A DNA stretch of 64,000 bases from VRUE01 sp963697695 (lineage in GTDB: Bacteria > Actinomycetota > Thermoleophilia > Solirubrobacterales > 70-9), in contig OY969094.1 of the NCBI GenBank assembly GCA_963697695.1, positions 682,001 through 746,000 on the forward strand, in the 5' to 3' direction. The stretch's first letter is position 1, and every line of letters begins with the position of its first letter. The notes beneath the pieces are model-generated. The model was not told the DNA's origin. It saw nothing but the letters and a program-made list of their open reading frames with translations, and did not search any database. The position numbers and the translations under genes were made by a program. Below are positions 49,489 to 57,012 of the stretch, piece by piece.

Positions 49489-49620
49489 CGACGCTTACGG
49501 GGTTAGCTGACGGGCTCGCGCCTAAAGAGCTGCGCTACGCCGGCCGACGCCGGCGATTCGCCCCAACCAATGGGTCCCCCGCTTCCCGCGATATGTAGGC
49601 GGGAACTCAGCGGAAGTCGC
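49489..49620 (-). ncRNA. c-di-AMP riboswitch (ydaO-yuaA class)
   Basis: Reading on the minus strand from 49620: CGCTGAGTTCCCGCC, then GGGGGACCCATTGGTTGGGG, GCGAATCGCCGGCG, and the closing signature GAGCCCGTCAGCTAACCCC with GTAAGC. These are the conserved blocks of the ydaO class. It ends about ten bases before the RlpA-like start, so it can act on translation or on transcript elongation. In this class ligand binding usually turns expression off. Confidence 0.88.
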
Positions 49621-49662
49621 GGCAGATTAGCAAATGCTAAGACATGAAAACGTGCAGAGATG

Positions 49663-49690
49663 GGAAAGGCCCCCTAACGGGAGCCTTTCC
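49663..49690 (-). terminator. terminator hairpin after RNase P RNA
   Basis: GGAAAGGC and GCCTTTCC form a stem extended by CCC/GGG around TAAC. It follows the RNase P RNA 3' end by two bases on the minus strand and could also work on the plus strand. Confidence 0.7.
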
Positions 49691-49692
49691 TT

Positions 49693-50057
49693 TAGCGGGC
49701 CTATAAGCCGGATCCTGTCTCGAGCGACCATCTGTCTCGCCGGGACTGGAGTCCCGAGGGCCGCCGAAGCGGCCTGCGGCCTACCTGGACCTCGCCGGGC
49801 AGGGTCGACGGTCCTGCTTGGCCTTGCACCGGGCGGGGTTTGCCTGGCCGCCGCGTCACCGCGGCGCCGGTGCGCTCTTACCGCACCATTTCACCTTTGC
49901 CTGTACGCGACTCACGTGTGGCCGCGCCATCGGCCGTATGTTTCTGTGGCACTGTCCCGCGGGTTTCCCCGGGTGGGCGTTACCCACCGCCTCGCCCTGT
50001 GGTGTCCGGACTTTCCTCGAAGGGTTTTCTCTCCCCCCGCAGTCGCTCGGCCCGCTA
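49693..50057 (-). ncRNA. rnpB: RNase P RNA
   Basis: The catalytic RNA of RNase P, which matures the 5' ends of tRNAs. On the minus strand the conserved blocks are GAGGAAAGTCCGGAC, ACAGAAACATACGGCC, GGTAAGAGCGCACCGG and the 3' block ACAGGATCCGGCTTATAGG. TAGCGGGCC at the 5' end pairs with GGCCCGCTA at the 3' end to give helix P1, which sets the ends used here. It is followed by a terminator. Its 5' end lies only about 60 bases from the divergent SDR gene. Confidence 0.95.
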
Positions 50058-50116
50058 CTCGATGGTAGCGCTCGCCCTCGGGCTCGCAACGATTGCATCG
50101 AATATCCTGCGCGCCG

Positions 50117-50944
50117 ATGCCGGTAGCCGTTGTAACCGGGGCAGGTGGCGGGCTCGGCCGCGCGATCGCTCTCGAGCTGGCCGACCGCGGGTTCCTCGTT
50201 CAGGTCACAGACATCGACCCTGACGCCGCGGCCCGCACGGCGTCGGAGATCGGCACCGGCGCGCGAGCCTCGGCTTTGGACGTACGAGACGAGGCAGCTT
50301 GCAGGGCTGTCGCAACCGAAGCCGCGACACGCAGTGGATCGCTCGACCTCTGGGTCAACAACGCCGGCGTGCTGTCCACGGGCCCGGCCTGGACCCAGGA
50401 TGAGCCGACCCGCAGAACGATGCTCGAGGTCAACGTGCTGGGCACGATGAACGGCACGATCGCCGCCCTCGACAAGATGATCCCCGCCGGTCGCGGTCAC
50501 GTGATCAATGTGATCTCGCTGGCAGGGATCGTCGCCGCCCCCGGCGAGGTCAACTACTCGGCGAGCAAGCACGCGGCGATGGCCTTCACCCTGGGCACGC
50601 TCTTCGACCTGCGCCGCGAAGGCATCAAGGGCATCGAGCTCTCGGCCGTCTGCCCCGACGGGATCTGGACCCCGATGCTCGAAGACCGGCTCGACGACCT
50701 CGATGCGGCGGGGTCGTTTTCCGGCGACCTGCTCACCCCCGAGCGCGTGGCGACCGAGGTCGGCAAGCTGATCGAGCGCCCTCGCCCGATCCTGATCGTC
50801 CCCCGCTGGCGCGGCCTCCAGCTGCGCCTCCTCGATCTCTTCCCCCGACTCGCCGTGCGCCTGCTGCCGCTGGCGCTGAGAGACGCCCGGCGCAAACAGC
50901 GCCGCTACAAGCGACTTATCGAGTCGGGGCGCTGGCCACGATGA
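50117..50944 (+). CDS. short-chain dehydrogenase/reductase
   Basis: 275 residues from ATG at 50117; a longer frame from TTG at 50093 is less likely because the NAD(P)-binding strand starts at once with AVVTGAGGGLGRAIALELADRG. Other SDR marks are NNAGVLS, INVISLAGIV and the catalytic YSASKHAAMAF. The C-terminus is basic (RDARRKQRRYKRLIESGRW). Substrate unknown. It reads away from rnpB with a shared short promoter region and ends six bases before the convergent lexA gene. Confidence 0.88.
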   Translation: MPVAVVTGAGGGLGRAIALELADRGFLVQVTDIDPDAAARTASEIGTGARASALDVRDEAACRAVATEAATRSGSLDLWVNNAGVLSTGPAWTQDEPTRRTMLEVNVLGTMNGTIAALDKMIPAGRGHVINVISLAGIVAAPGEVNYSASKHAAMAFTLGTLFDLRREGIKGIELSAVCPDGIWTPMLEDRLDDLDAAGSFSGDLLTPERVATEVGKLIERPRPILIVPRWRGLQLRLLDLFPRLAVRLLPLALRDARRKQRRYKRLIESGRWPR

Positions 50945-50950
50945 CCGTCA

Positions 50951-51562
50951 TCAGATCTTGCGGAAGACGCCGACCACTTTGCCGAGGACGGTTGCCTCGG
51001 TCGTTCGGATCGGCTCCATCGTCTCGTTCTCAGGCTGCAGGCGGATGTGGTCGGATTCGCGGAAGAAGCGCTTGACCGTCGCCTCCTCGCCGATCAGGGC
51101 AACGACGATCTCGCCGTTGGCCGCATCGCTGGCCGGGCGCACGACCACGTAGTCGCCTTCGAAGATGCCGGCGTCCTTCATGCTCTCTCCCCGCACCCGG
51201 AGGATGTAGTCGCCGTCCTCGCCACCGATCACATCGGGGACCTCGATGTACTCCTCGACGTTCTCCTCAGCGAGGATCGGCTCACCCGCTGCGACCTGGC
51301 CCACTAGGGGCAACCCGTTGCCCGGCCTGATCGTCCGCTTGGCCTTGTCGAAGAGCAGCTCGATCGCCCGCGGCTTCGAAGGGTCCCGGCGCAGCAGCCC
51401 GATCTTCTCCAGGTTGGACAGATGCGCATGAACCGTCGAGGAAGAGTGCAGGCCAACCGCCTTACCGATCTCGCGCACCGTGGGCGGGTAACCGGTCTTG
51501 GCTGCATAACGGCTGATGAAGTCGAAGATCTCCTTCTGCCTCTTGGTCAGGTCCAGGTCCAC
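50951..51562 (-). CDS. lexA: LexA repressor
   Basis: 203 residues. The N-terminal winged helix reads KRQKEIFDFISRYAAKTGYPPTVREIGKAVGL; the C-terminal S24 domain has the self-cleavage bond Ala92-Gly93 in GQVAAGEPILA, the catalytic Ser127 in RGESMKDAGI and Lys164 in ATVKRFF. It represses SOS genes until RecA-stimulated cleavage. An operator (51600-51613) lies about 38 bases upstream, so it is autoregulated. Confidence 0.97.
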   Translation of the reverse strand: MDLDLTKRQKEIFDFISRYAAKTGYPPTVREIGKAVGLHSSSTVHAHLSNLEKIGLLRRDPSKPRAIELLFDKAKRTIRPGNGLPLVGQVAAGEPILAEENVEEYIEVPDVIGGEDGDYILRVRGESMKDAGIFEGDYVVVRPASDAANGEIVVALIGEEATVKRFFRESDHIRLQPENETMEPIRTTEATVLGKVVGVFRKI

Positions 51563-51599
51563 GCTCGCTCCCCTTCGGCTTGCCGGGCATCAATTCGTT

Positions 51600-51613
51600 C
51601 GAACACTTGTTCG
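51600..51613. promoter_or_regulatory. LexA operator (SOS box)
   Basis: CGAACACTTGTTCG matches the actinobacterial/Firmicute LexA box CGAAC-N4-GTTCG exactly and lies just before lexA. Confidence 0.88.
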
Positions 51614-51688
51614 CAAGCGTACCGCTACCGACGGATACTCGCAAGGGGCCCCGCCCCAAGCGCTCGAACATCTAGAATCGACGCCCCC

Positions 51689-51774
51689 GCGGCTGTGGCG
51701 GAACTGGTAGACGCGCAAGGTTGAGGGCCTTGTGCCCCTTACGGGGCGTGATGGTTCGACTCCATTCAGCCGCA
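51689..51774 (+). tRNA. tRNA-Leu (GAG)
   Basis: The acceptor stem GCGGCTG pairs with CAGCCGC followed by discriminator A; CCA is not encoded. The anticodon arm is CAAGG-TTGAGGG-CCTTG, giving GAG. A long variable arm (GCCCC/GGGGC) marks a class II tRNA, and the T loop reads TTCGACT. Its 3' half is duplicated at 52592-52644. Confidence 0.95.
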
Positions 51775-51778
51775 TGAG

Positions 51779-51803
51779 AAAACCCCCGCTCAGCGGGGGT
51801 TTT
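51779..51803 (+). terminator. Rho-independent terminator after tRNA-Leu
   Basis: AAAACCCCC and GGGGGTTTT pair around GCTCAGC, followed by more pyrimidines. It begins five bases after the tRNA. Confidence 0.85.
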
Positions 51804-51907
51804 CGCTTTGTTAGGCGGCTGAGCCCGGAGTCGTCGAAGCGGTTCGTGCGCCAGTCGGTGCGCCAGTCAGACGGCGGTCGTGCAAAACGGAGAGACGCAA
51901 GCCGCCC

Positions 51908-52318
51908 TCAGCGCCGCGATGACGCTGGGGCACTGGCGCTACTGATCTGCCAGCGGACACCGGGGCCGAACTCCAGCACAACTCCGCCGGGGGTAATCAA
52001 CTCCCAATTGGGGGGGTCGTCGCTCGCTCCCTGCGCAGCGGGCTTCACGTCGAGCAAGGAGCCATTGGAGAGCTTGCAGCGCAGCTCGCCGGTGTCCTCG
52101 TCGATCTCGGCACCCTCGATCGCATTGCCGACCAACTCAGCGGGGTCAGATGGCGACCACTCCGCATCCTGGGTCGCAAGTCGCCACAGCTCCCCAGACG
52201 AGTCCCGAACCTCGACGTGCAGCACATCTGGATAGGCCAAGCGGGCATCGACAATCTCCCCGCGCATCGAGCGCAGGACGTTTGCAGGCGAAGCATCTAG
52301 GGCTACGACGGTTGCCAT
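51908..52318 (-). CDS. protein of unknown function in the tRNA-Leu insertion
   Basis: 136 residues from an ATG that overlaps the stop of the upstream small gene (TAATG). The sequence is beta-rich: VLHVEVRDSSGELWRLATQDAEW, then LVGNAIEGAEIDEDTGELRCKLSNGS and WELITPGGVVLEFGPGVRWQI. The second half recalls DUF6188-like proteins, which sometimes sit in toxin-immunity loci, but this is a weak impression. No signal peptide. The coupled pair is what an exchangeable accessory module would look like. Confidence 0.6.
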   Translation of the reverse strand: MATVVALDASPANVLRSMRGEIVDARLAYPDVLHVEVRDSSGELWRLATQDAEWSPSDPAELVGNAIEGAEIDEDTGELRCKLSNGSLLDVKPAAQGASDDPPNWELITPGGVVLEFGPGVRWQISSASAPASSRR

Positions 52319-52497
52319 TAGCGCTGCTTCCATTGTCGCAGCCAAGCCAGCAGCTCGCCATAGCTCATGTGCGCCTGCACGCCGGATGACTCCTTCTCGG
52401 TATGCAGCGCCTCGCTGGCCGCATAGCGCTCCTGGATGGTCAGCCCAGCCTCTTTGCAGGCTTGCCGGAACTGCTTGATGTCGCGCTTCCGGGTCAT
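52318..52497 (-). CDS. small protein of unknown function in the tRNA-Leu insertion
   Basis: 59 residues, starting MTRKRDIKQFRQACKEAGLT and ending in a helix AHMSYGELLAWLRQWKQR. It is basic at the N-terminus and entirely helical in appearance, as DNA-binding or phage-type small proteins often are. TAATG links it to the 136-residue gene, so they are one translation unit. No homologue is recognised. Confidence 0.55.
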   Translation of the reverse strand: MTRKRDIKQFRQACKEAGLTIQERYAASEALHTEKESSGVQAHMSYGELLAWLRQWKQR

Positions 52498-52591
52498 CGA
52501 CAGGCGGCGAGTCTATGGAGCAGCTCCAACGGGCCGTGTCAGAACCCTTGGTGCGCCAATCAGGCTCCACTCACGCAGCAGCGGCGTCCAT

Positions 52592-52644
52592 GTTGAGGGC
52601 CTTGTGGCCCCTTACGGAGCGTGATGGTTCGACTCCATTCAGCC
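52592..52644 (+). repeat. duplicated tRNA-Leu 3' end (attR-like)
   Basis: It copies tRNA positions from the anticodon loop to the acceptor stem: GTTGAGGGCCTTGTG through GATGGTTCGACTCCATTCAG to CC. It has no 5' half and so cannot be a working tRNA. Confidence 0.85.
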
Positions 52645-52682
52645 AGTTTGAAAGCCTCCGACAGGGGCGCGGCGTCGTGCAT

Positions 52683-53000
52683 ATGTCCTCTCAAGACTCG
52701 GACGAAGATCCGAGTCGCCTCAAGGTTCCGGCTTCGCATCCGATAGCTCCGTTAGAAAGTGAACCGGGTTTACGAAAGGGCGATGGATCAATGACCATGC
52801 TTGTCGTTCTGGCAGCACTCACGGTCGTCTGGGCCGTAGCGGTCCTGTTCTTGGTCGCCCTCTGCTTGATGGCAGCGCGCGCCGATGCTGTCGCGACGGG
52901 AACCGCGGATCAGAGCCCGCGGCGCCCGAGCACGTGGGGCACCGTCCGCAAGAGGATCTTCGCGTCGCCCCAGAGCGACCAGTTGGCGACGTACAAGTAG
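52683..53000 (+). CDS. possible small single-span membrane protein
   Basis: 105 residues from ATG at 52683, or 69 from ATG at 52791. One strong hydrophobic segment, MLVVLAALTVVWAVAVLFLVALCL, is followed by a polar tail. The last 30 codons overlap the convergent glycosylphosphotransferase gene, which casts doubt on the true end or on the gene itself. It lies just outside the tRNA-bounded insertion. No family recognised. Confidence 0.4.
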   Translation: MSSQDSDEDPSRLKVPASHPIAPLESEPGLRKGDGSMTMLVVLAALTVVWAVAVLFLVALCLMAARADAVATGTADQSPRRPSTWGTVRKRIFASPQSDQLATYK

Positions 53001-54370
53001 TCGATCGCCACCATCTCCTGCAGCGGCACCCGCGAGGGACCGAGGATCTGCCAGGGGCCGGTCATCCCCGGCATCAGCTCGAGCCGGCGCCGGAACCAGC
53101 CCTTCACGTGCTCGTCCTCGTCGACAACCAGCGGGCGCGGGCCGACCAGGCTCATCTCGCCGCGGACGATGTTGATCAGCTGCGGCAGCTCGTCGAGAGC
53201 CGTCTTCCTCAGCAGCCGCCCGACTCTGGTCACGCGTGGGTCGTCGGCGATCTTGAACAGCCCTTCTGATTCGTTGCGGTGCCGCAGCGAGTCCTTCAGC
53301 CGATCGGCGTCGGGAACCATCGTTCGGAACTTGTAGAGGTCGAAGTGCTCACCGTGTTTGCCGACCCGGCGCTGGCGAAAGAAGACCTGCCCTCGACCTC
53401 GCGATTCGAGCTTGACCGCGAGCGAGATCGTCAGCATCAGGGGGGCCGCAGCGAGCAGGCCCAGCAGCGCTACGACGAGGTCGAAGGCGCGCTTGACGAA
53501 AGCGGAGGAGCGAGTGAGCGCGAAATGGCGGACACCCATCACGTTCAACCCATCGAGATCGTCGAACTCGACCGACGAGCCCACCACCTGAAGCAGTCGC
53601 GGCAGCACGCTGACCTTGACGTCGACCGCCTCCAGCGTGCAGATCAAGTTCAGCATCGCCTCCGGCTCCATGCTGTCGGGAGCGACGATCGCTCGCTGGA
53701 CGTCAAGCGAGCGGGCCAGATGGCGGATCTCCGGCAAGCGCGGCGCCGAGAGGGTGTCGGTCGACCAGGCGGGGACCTCACCCGGGTCTATCGAGCCCAC
53801 CAGTTCCGCCTTGAATCCCTGGTGCCCCGTCAGCTTCGACTCGATCGCCGCCGCCGTGACGGCGTCGCCGATGAAGAAGCAGCGCTCGGGCGGCACCGCC
53901 CGCAGCGCCAATGCGCGGGCGCTGGCCCGCGCAAGCACGAGGAACACCAGGAGGGAGAGCCAGAGGACCAAGACTTCCTCGCGGCCAAGGCCGCCCGATG
54001 CCACGAAGCCCCCGGCCAGCCAGGCGCAGAGGGCGGTGAGGGTGGCGATCTGAAACAGCTTCGGCGCCTCGTCGAGAGTGGTCTTGTGGAGCACCGTCTG
54101 GTCGCGGTCGTAAAGGCCGATCACCTTTGCCACGACGAGCAGCCCGGCGAACCCGGTCAAGCTCAGCAAGCTGAACCTGAGCGAGCTCTCGAAGACAACC
54201 TCGAGCACTGCGCAGGAGAGCAGGAAAGAGGCAAGGTCGGCGGCTGCGAGCGAGCGCCGGAAAATCATGTCGCGACGCAGATTGACCCCGCCCGTGCTCT
54301 GGGCCGGCGTCACCTGGGGCCGGCTGCCAAGCCGTCCTGCGACCTCGCCTTGGGGCTGGGCCGGACTCAC
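52910..54370 (-). CDS. polyprenyl glycosylphosphotransferase (exopolysaccharide initiating sugar transferase)
   Basis: 486 residues from GTG. Four N-terminal membrane spans and a nucleotide-binding-like middle region (CFFIGDAVTAAAIESKL) are followed by a fifth span and the catalytic bacterial sugar transferase domain: FKRAFD-type KRAFDLVVALLG, then KFRTMVPDAD, RKTALDELPQLINIVRGEMSLVGPRP. It moves a sugar-1-phosphate onto undecaprenyl phosphate, the first step of lipid-linked polymer assembly. It is the likely starter for the polymer of this second locus. Confidence 0.93.
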   Translation of the reverse strand: MSPAQPQGEVAGRLGSRPQVTPAQSTGGVNLRRDMIFRRSLAAADLASFLLSCAVLEVVFESSLRFSLLSLTGFAGLLVVAKVIGLYDRDQTVLHKTTLDEAPKLFQIATLTALCAWLAGGFVASGGLGREEVLVLWLSLLVFLVLARASARALALRAVPPERCFFIGDAVTAAAIESKLTGHQGFKAELVGSIDPGEVPAWSTDTLSAPRLPEIRHLARSLDVQRAIVAPDSMEPEAMLNLICTLEAVDVKVSVLPRLLQVVGSSVEFDDLDGLNVMGVRHFALTRSSAFVKRAFDLVVALLGLLAAAPLMLTISLAVKLESRGRGQVFFRQRRVGKHGEHFDLYKFRTMVPDADRLKDSLRHRNESEGLFKIADDPRVTRVGRLLRKTALDELPQLINIVRGEMSLVGPRPLVVDEDEHVKGWFRRRLELMPGMTGPWQILGPSRVPLQEMVAIDYLYVANWSLWGDAKILLRTVPHVLGRRGL

Positions 54371-54571
54371 CGCGTCGCGGCCTCACTTCGGAGTTCCCCC
54401 AACCGGTAGCCAAAGACATCCATATCGCGACAGAACCTCCCCACTTTGAGCAGTCCGATCCCCACTGGGGCCACCCTCCAGCATCGGATCCGCCGCGGGA
54501 GTGTAGCCCTTCCCGACCGCCAAAACGGGGAAAGTTCCGCTTCTGGGTGCGAAATTTGGACAGCTTCCAGC

Positions 54572-55399
54572 TCAGCCGTGGTCAGGCCTCCCCCGCCCCG
54601 GGAACCTCACCTCTCGGCTGCACCCCCGATACGAGCGCGAGAGGGCGCGCCGCTGCGCGAGGACGGTGATCGCGATCACCCGCACCTCGAAGCTGCCGGC
54701 CGGCAGCCGGTCGAAAACGAGCCGCCGGCGAAGCCGTTTGACGCCCTTGACGTCGGCGACCTTGAGGCCGTCGAACTTGACGATCAGCCGTTTCAGCGGG
54801 TCGTACTCGAGCTTGCGGGGGAGGATCGTCAATGAGCGGCGGCACGAGCCAGTCCCTGCCGCTGCCGGGGGCAGCCGGATCAAATCCTCGAAGGCGACGG
54901 CGCCTTCGCTCCCCGGGACGGAGGCCAGCGGGGCGGATTCGACGCAGCCGTAGGTCGCGTCGGCGACCTTGCCATCGGGGGCGATCTTGGGCTGTTTCCG
55001 TTCTCCCGGGTCGCTCAGGCAGGCAATCAGAACCACCGAGCCTGTCGCCGTCTGCATCACGCGCCAGGCGGCCAGCCCGGGACGGGGGTCGAGCGCGCAG
55101 TTGCTGCCGCGGTACCACTGATGCCGGCCCCAGTAGGAGCCGTTGGGCCGTTCCTTCATCTCGGTCCACATCACCTGGCCGACCGGGTGCGGGCAGACGG
55201 CGAGCGTGGTCGGCTGGACCACCGTCCCCTGCAAGATGCCCGCCTCCGCGCCGGTGACGGCGACGGCACCGCCCCCGAAGGACCAGATCCCCTCGATCGG
55301 TTGCGTCGCGGCTGCCGTGCTCGAGAACAGACCCGAGAGCGCAAGGGGGGCAACCAGCGCCAGGAGCAGCGACCTCGGTGAGATTCCACGAATGCGCAA
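54572..55399 (-). CDS. secreted protein of unknown function
   Basis: 275 residues with a signal peptide (SLLLALVAPLALSGLFSSTAAA). The mature part opens QPIEGIWSFGGGAVAV, contains VMWTEMKERPNGSYWGRHQWYRGSNC and several Cys, and ends in a basic beta-rich region (LKVADVKGVKRLRRRL, then AITVLAQRRALSRSYRGC). The IEGIWSFGGG start recalls small lipocalin-like or secreted beta domains. No enzyme motif is seen. It is on the same strand as the neighbouring glycosyltransferase, 14 bases after that gene's stop. Confidence 0.75.
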   Translation of the reverse strand: MRIRGISPRSLLLALVAPLALSGLFSSTAAATQPIEGIWSFGGGAVAVTGAEAGILQGTVVQPTTLAVCPHPVGQVMWTEMKERPNGSYWGRHQWYRGSNCALDPRPGLAAWRVMQTATGSVVLIACLSDPGERKQPKIAPDGKVADATYGCVESAPLASVPGSEGAVAFEDLIRLPPAAAGTGSCRRSLTILPRKLEYDPLKRLIVKFDGLKVADVKGVKRLRRRLVFDRLPAGSFEVRVIAITVLAQRRALSRSYRGCSREVRFPGRGRPDHG

Positions 55400-55413
55400 G
55401 AGCGGCAGGATAG

Positions 55414-56502
55414 TCAGGCACCCGAGATTTTCGATACCTCAGCCCCCAAACGTCGCCGAAATTCATCCACCGAGAAGCGTTCGGCATTCGCAACCGCTTT
55501 CTCCGGCTCGAAGGGAAGCGAGTCGACCCGCCGCATCGCCGCGGCGAAGGAGTCGGGGTCGTCGAGCGTCGCCAGGCAGCCGGTCTCGCCGTCGAGGACC
55601 GTCTCCAGCGCCCCTCCGGTGGCGGCGGCGACTACGGGTCGGCCGGCCGCCTGGGCCTCGACCGCGGTGATCCCGAACTCCTCGCGACTGGGAACGACTA
55701 CGGCGCGGGCCGTGGCGTAGAGCTCGACCAGCTCGACGTCGGATACCCGCCCGAGGAACTCCGCCTCCGGGTAGGCCTCGCCCAGAGCTGCTCGATCGGG
55801 ACCGCTGCCGACGATCCCGATCGGGAGGCCCGCCCGCCGCGCACCCTCGAGGGCGACGTGGACGCGCTTGTGACGGACGACCTCCGAGACGACCAGCAGG
55901 GACTCTCCGGGGGTCCCAGGGCGGAAGCGCTTGATCTCGACCGGCGGGTGGACGACCACCGAGTCGCGACCGTAGCAGCGCTTCAGCCGTTCCCGGGTCA
56001 GCTCCGAGTTCGCTATGTAGTGGTCGACGCGAGTGCTGGCGCGCCGGTCCCAACGCCGCATCCAGCGAAGCTGCAGCGCCAGGGGCGGCCGCAGCGGCGC
56101 CGGCACCTCGCTGAGGGCGCGCTCCTGCTCGTACCAGGCGTAGCGGAACGGCGTGTGCGAGTAGCAGATGTGCACCGCCCCCGCGGGCGCTCGGATGCCA
56201 TGGCCGAAGGCGCTGCTGCTGGTCAAGAGGATCTCGGCGCCGTCGCCGCTGAGCCGCTCGGCGGCCCACGGGTAAAGCGGCAGCAGGCGGCGGAACGAGC
56301 TCTGGTCGACCGGCAGCCGCTGTAGTGGCGAGGTCCGGATCGTGCGGCCGGCGAAGCGGCCATCCGTCCCGTCCTCGTCGTAGAGCAGGGTGAGAATCGG
56401 CGCGTCGGGATAGAGATCGGCGATCGCGGCGAAGGTCCGCTCCGCTCCCCGCATCACCAGCAGATAGTCGTGACCGATTGCGATCCGCGGTTGCGGGGTC
56501 AA
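55414..56502 (-). CDS. GT4 family glycosyltransferase
   Basis: 362 residues from TTG at 56502, which overlaps the stop of the upstream gene (TTGA). GT-B features: IGHDYLLVMRGAERTF, ICYSHTPFRYAWYE, VVVHPPVEIKRFRPG, LLVVSEVVRHKRVHVALEGA, and the donor site REEFGITAVEAQAAGRPVV. It closely resembles WbaZ-type mannosyltransferases in the SHTPFRYAW motif. It probably adds mannose or a related sugar in the cytoplasm to the lipid-linked chain started by the polyprenyl glycosylphosphotransferase. Confidence 0.88.
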   Translation of the reverse strand: MTPQPRIAIGHDYLLVMRGAERTFAAIADLYPDAPILTLLYDEDGTDGRFAGRTIRTSPLQRLPVDQSSFRRLLPLYPWAAERLSGDGAEILLTSSSAFGHGIRAPAGAVHICYSHTPFRYAWYEQERALSEVPAPLRPPLALQLRWMRRWDRRASTRVDHYIANSELTRERLKRCYGRDSVVVHPPVEIKRFRPGTPGESLLVVSEVVRHKRVHVALEGARRAGLPIGIVGSGPDRAALGEAYPEAEFLGRVSDVELVELYATARAVVVPSREEFGITAVEAQAAGRPVVAAATGGALETVLDGETGCLATLDDPDSFAAAMRRVDSLPFEPEKAVANAERFSVDEFRRRLGAEVSKISGA

Positions 56503-56969
56503 GGAACCGACACCTCCTCGACCGCGGTCCCGGTGAGGCCGTTGTCGTTCGTCACGTAGAGGACGATCGGGTGGACGCCGGGGCGCAGGTCGACGCGGAT
56601 CTTCCTGCCGTGACGCTGCGGTCCCGGACCCAGGGCCCAGGCGAAGTCGACGAGCCGCCCGCCCATCGGGTCGAACGACCTCGATGCGTCGAGCTCGACC
56701 AGCCACCCCCGGGTTCCCCGGCCGATCGCCTCGGCGACCAGGACGGGAGTCGGGGTGGGGCAGTTGCGGTTGAGGAGGTAGCGATCGCGGGAGCCCGGCC
56801 CATGGTAGGCGCGGGGAAGGCAGCCGGGCGCGTCGAAGGTCTTTTGCCCGCTTCCCGGCGCGGTCCCCGCGTCCGTGGCGACCGCGACGACGACGACCCC
56901 GGCGACGCCCACGGCGGCTATCGCAAAGCTGAGCAGGACGGAAGGCGAAGGCCTCAAGACGATTCGCAT
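56499..56969 (-). CDS. membrane-anchored protein with PKD-like domain
   Basis: 156 residues from ATG at 56969; a longer frame upstream crosses the divergent gene. One N-terminal membrane span (VLLSFAIAAVGVAGVVVVAVATDAG) leads to an outside domain whose latter part reads VELDASRSFDPMGGRLVDFAWALGPG and HPIVLYVTNDNGLTGTAVEEVSV, the pattern of a PKD-type beta-sandwich. Two Cys (APGCLPR, LNRNCPT) probably pair. Such domains bind glycans or proteins at the surface. The start is divergent from the polymerase-like gene with 43 bases between. Confidence 0.72.
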   Translation of the reverse strand: MRIVLRPSPSVLLSFAIAAVGVAGVVVVAVATDAGTAPGSGQKTFDAPGCLPRAYHGPGSRDRYLLNRNCPTPTPVLVAEAIGRGTRGWLVELDASRSFDPMGGRLVDFAWALGPGPQRHGRKIRVDLRPGVHPIVLYVTNDNGLTGTAVEEVSVP

Positions 56970-57012
56970 CCTGACGCAAGCAGCGAGGGATGCGCCGGTA
57001 GCCTGGCGGCCG

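Larger units (their letters stand above)
51775..52644. mobile_element. miniature tRNA-Leu-targeted insertion (integrated-element remnant)
   Basis: The tRNA 3' half (51720-51771) is repeated at 52592-52644 with one inserted base and one substitution, as left when an element integrates at a tRNA gene and restores it. Only about 0.8 kb lies between, with two small overlapping genes on the minus strand and no integrase. It is probably the remains of a larger island or a mobilisable mini-element. The motif GTGCGCCAGTC occurs near its left end twice and once, slightly altered, near its right end. Confidence 0.65.

Noticed and set aside
51908..52497. Toxin-antitoxin system in the tRNA-Leu insertion
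   Set aside because: The gene sizes and overlap are suggestive, but neither protein shows a known toxin or antitoxin motif, so no function is claimed.
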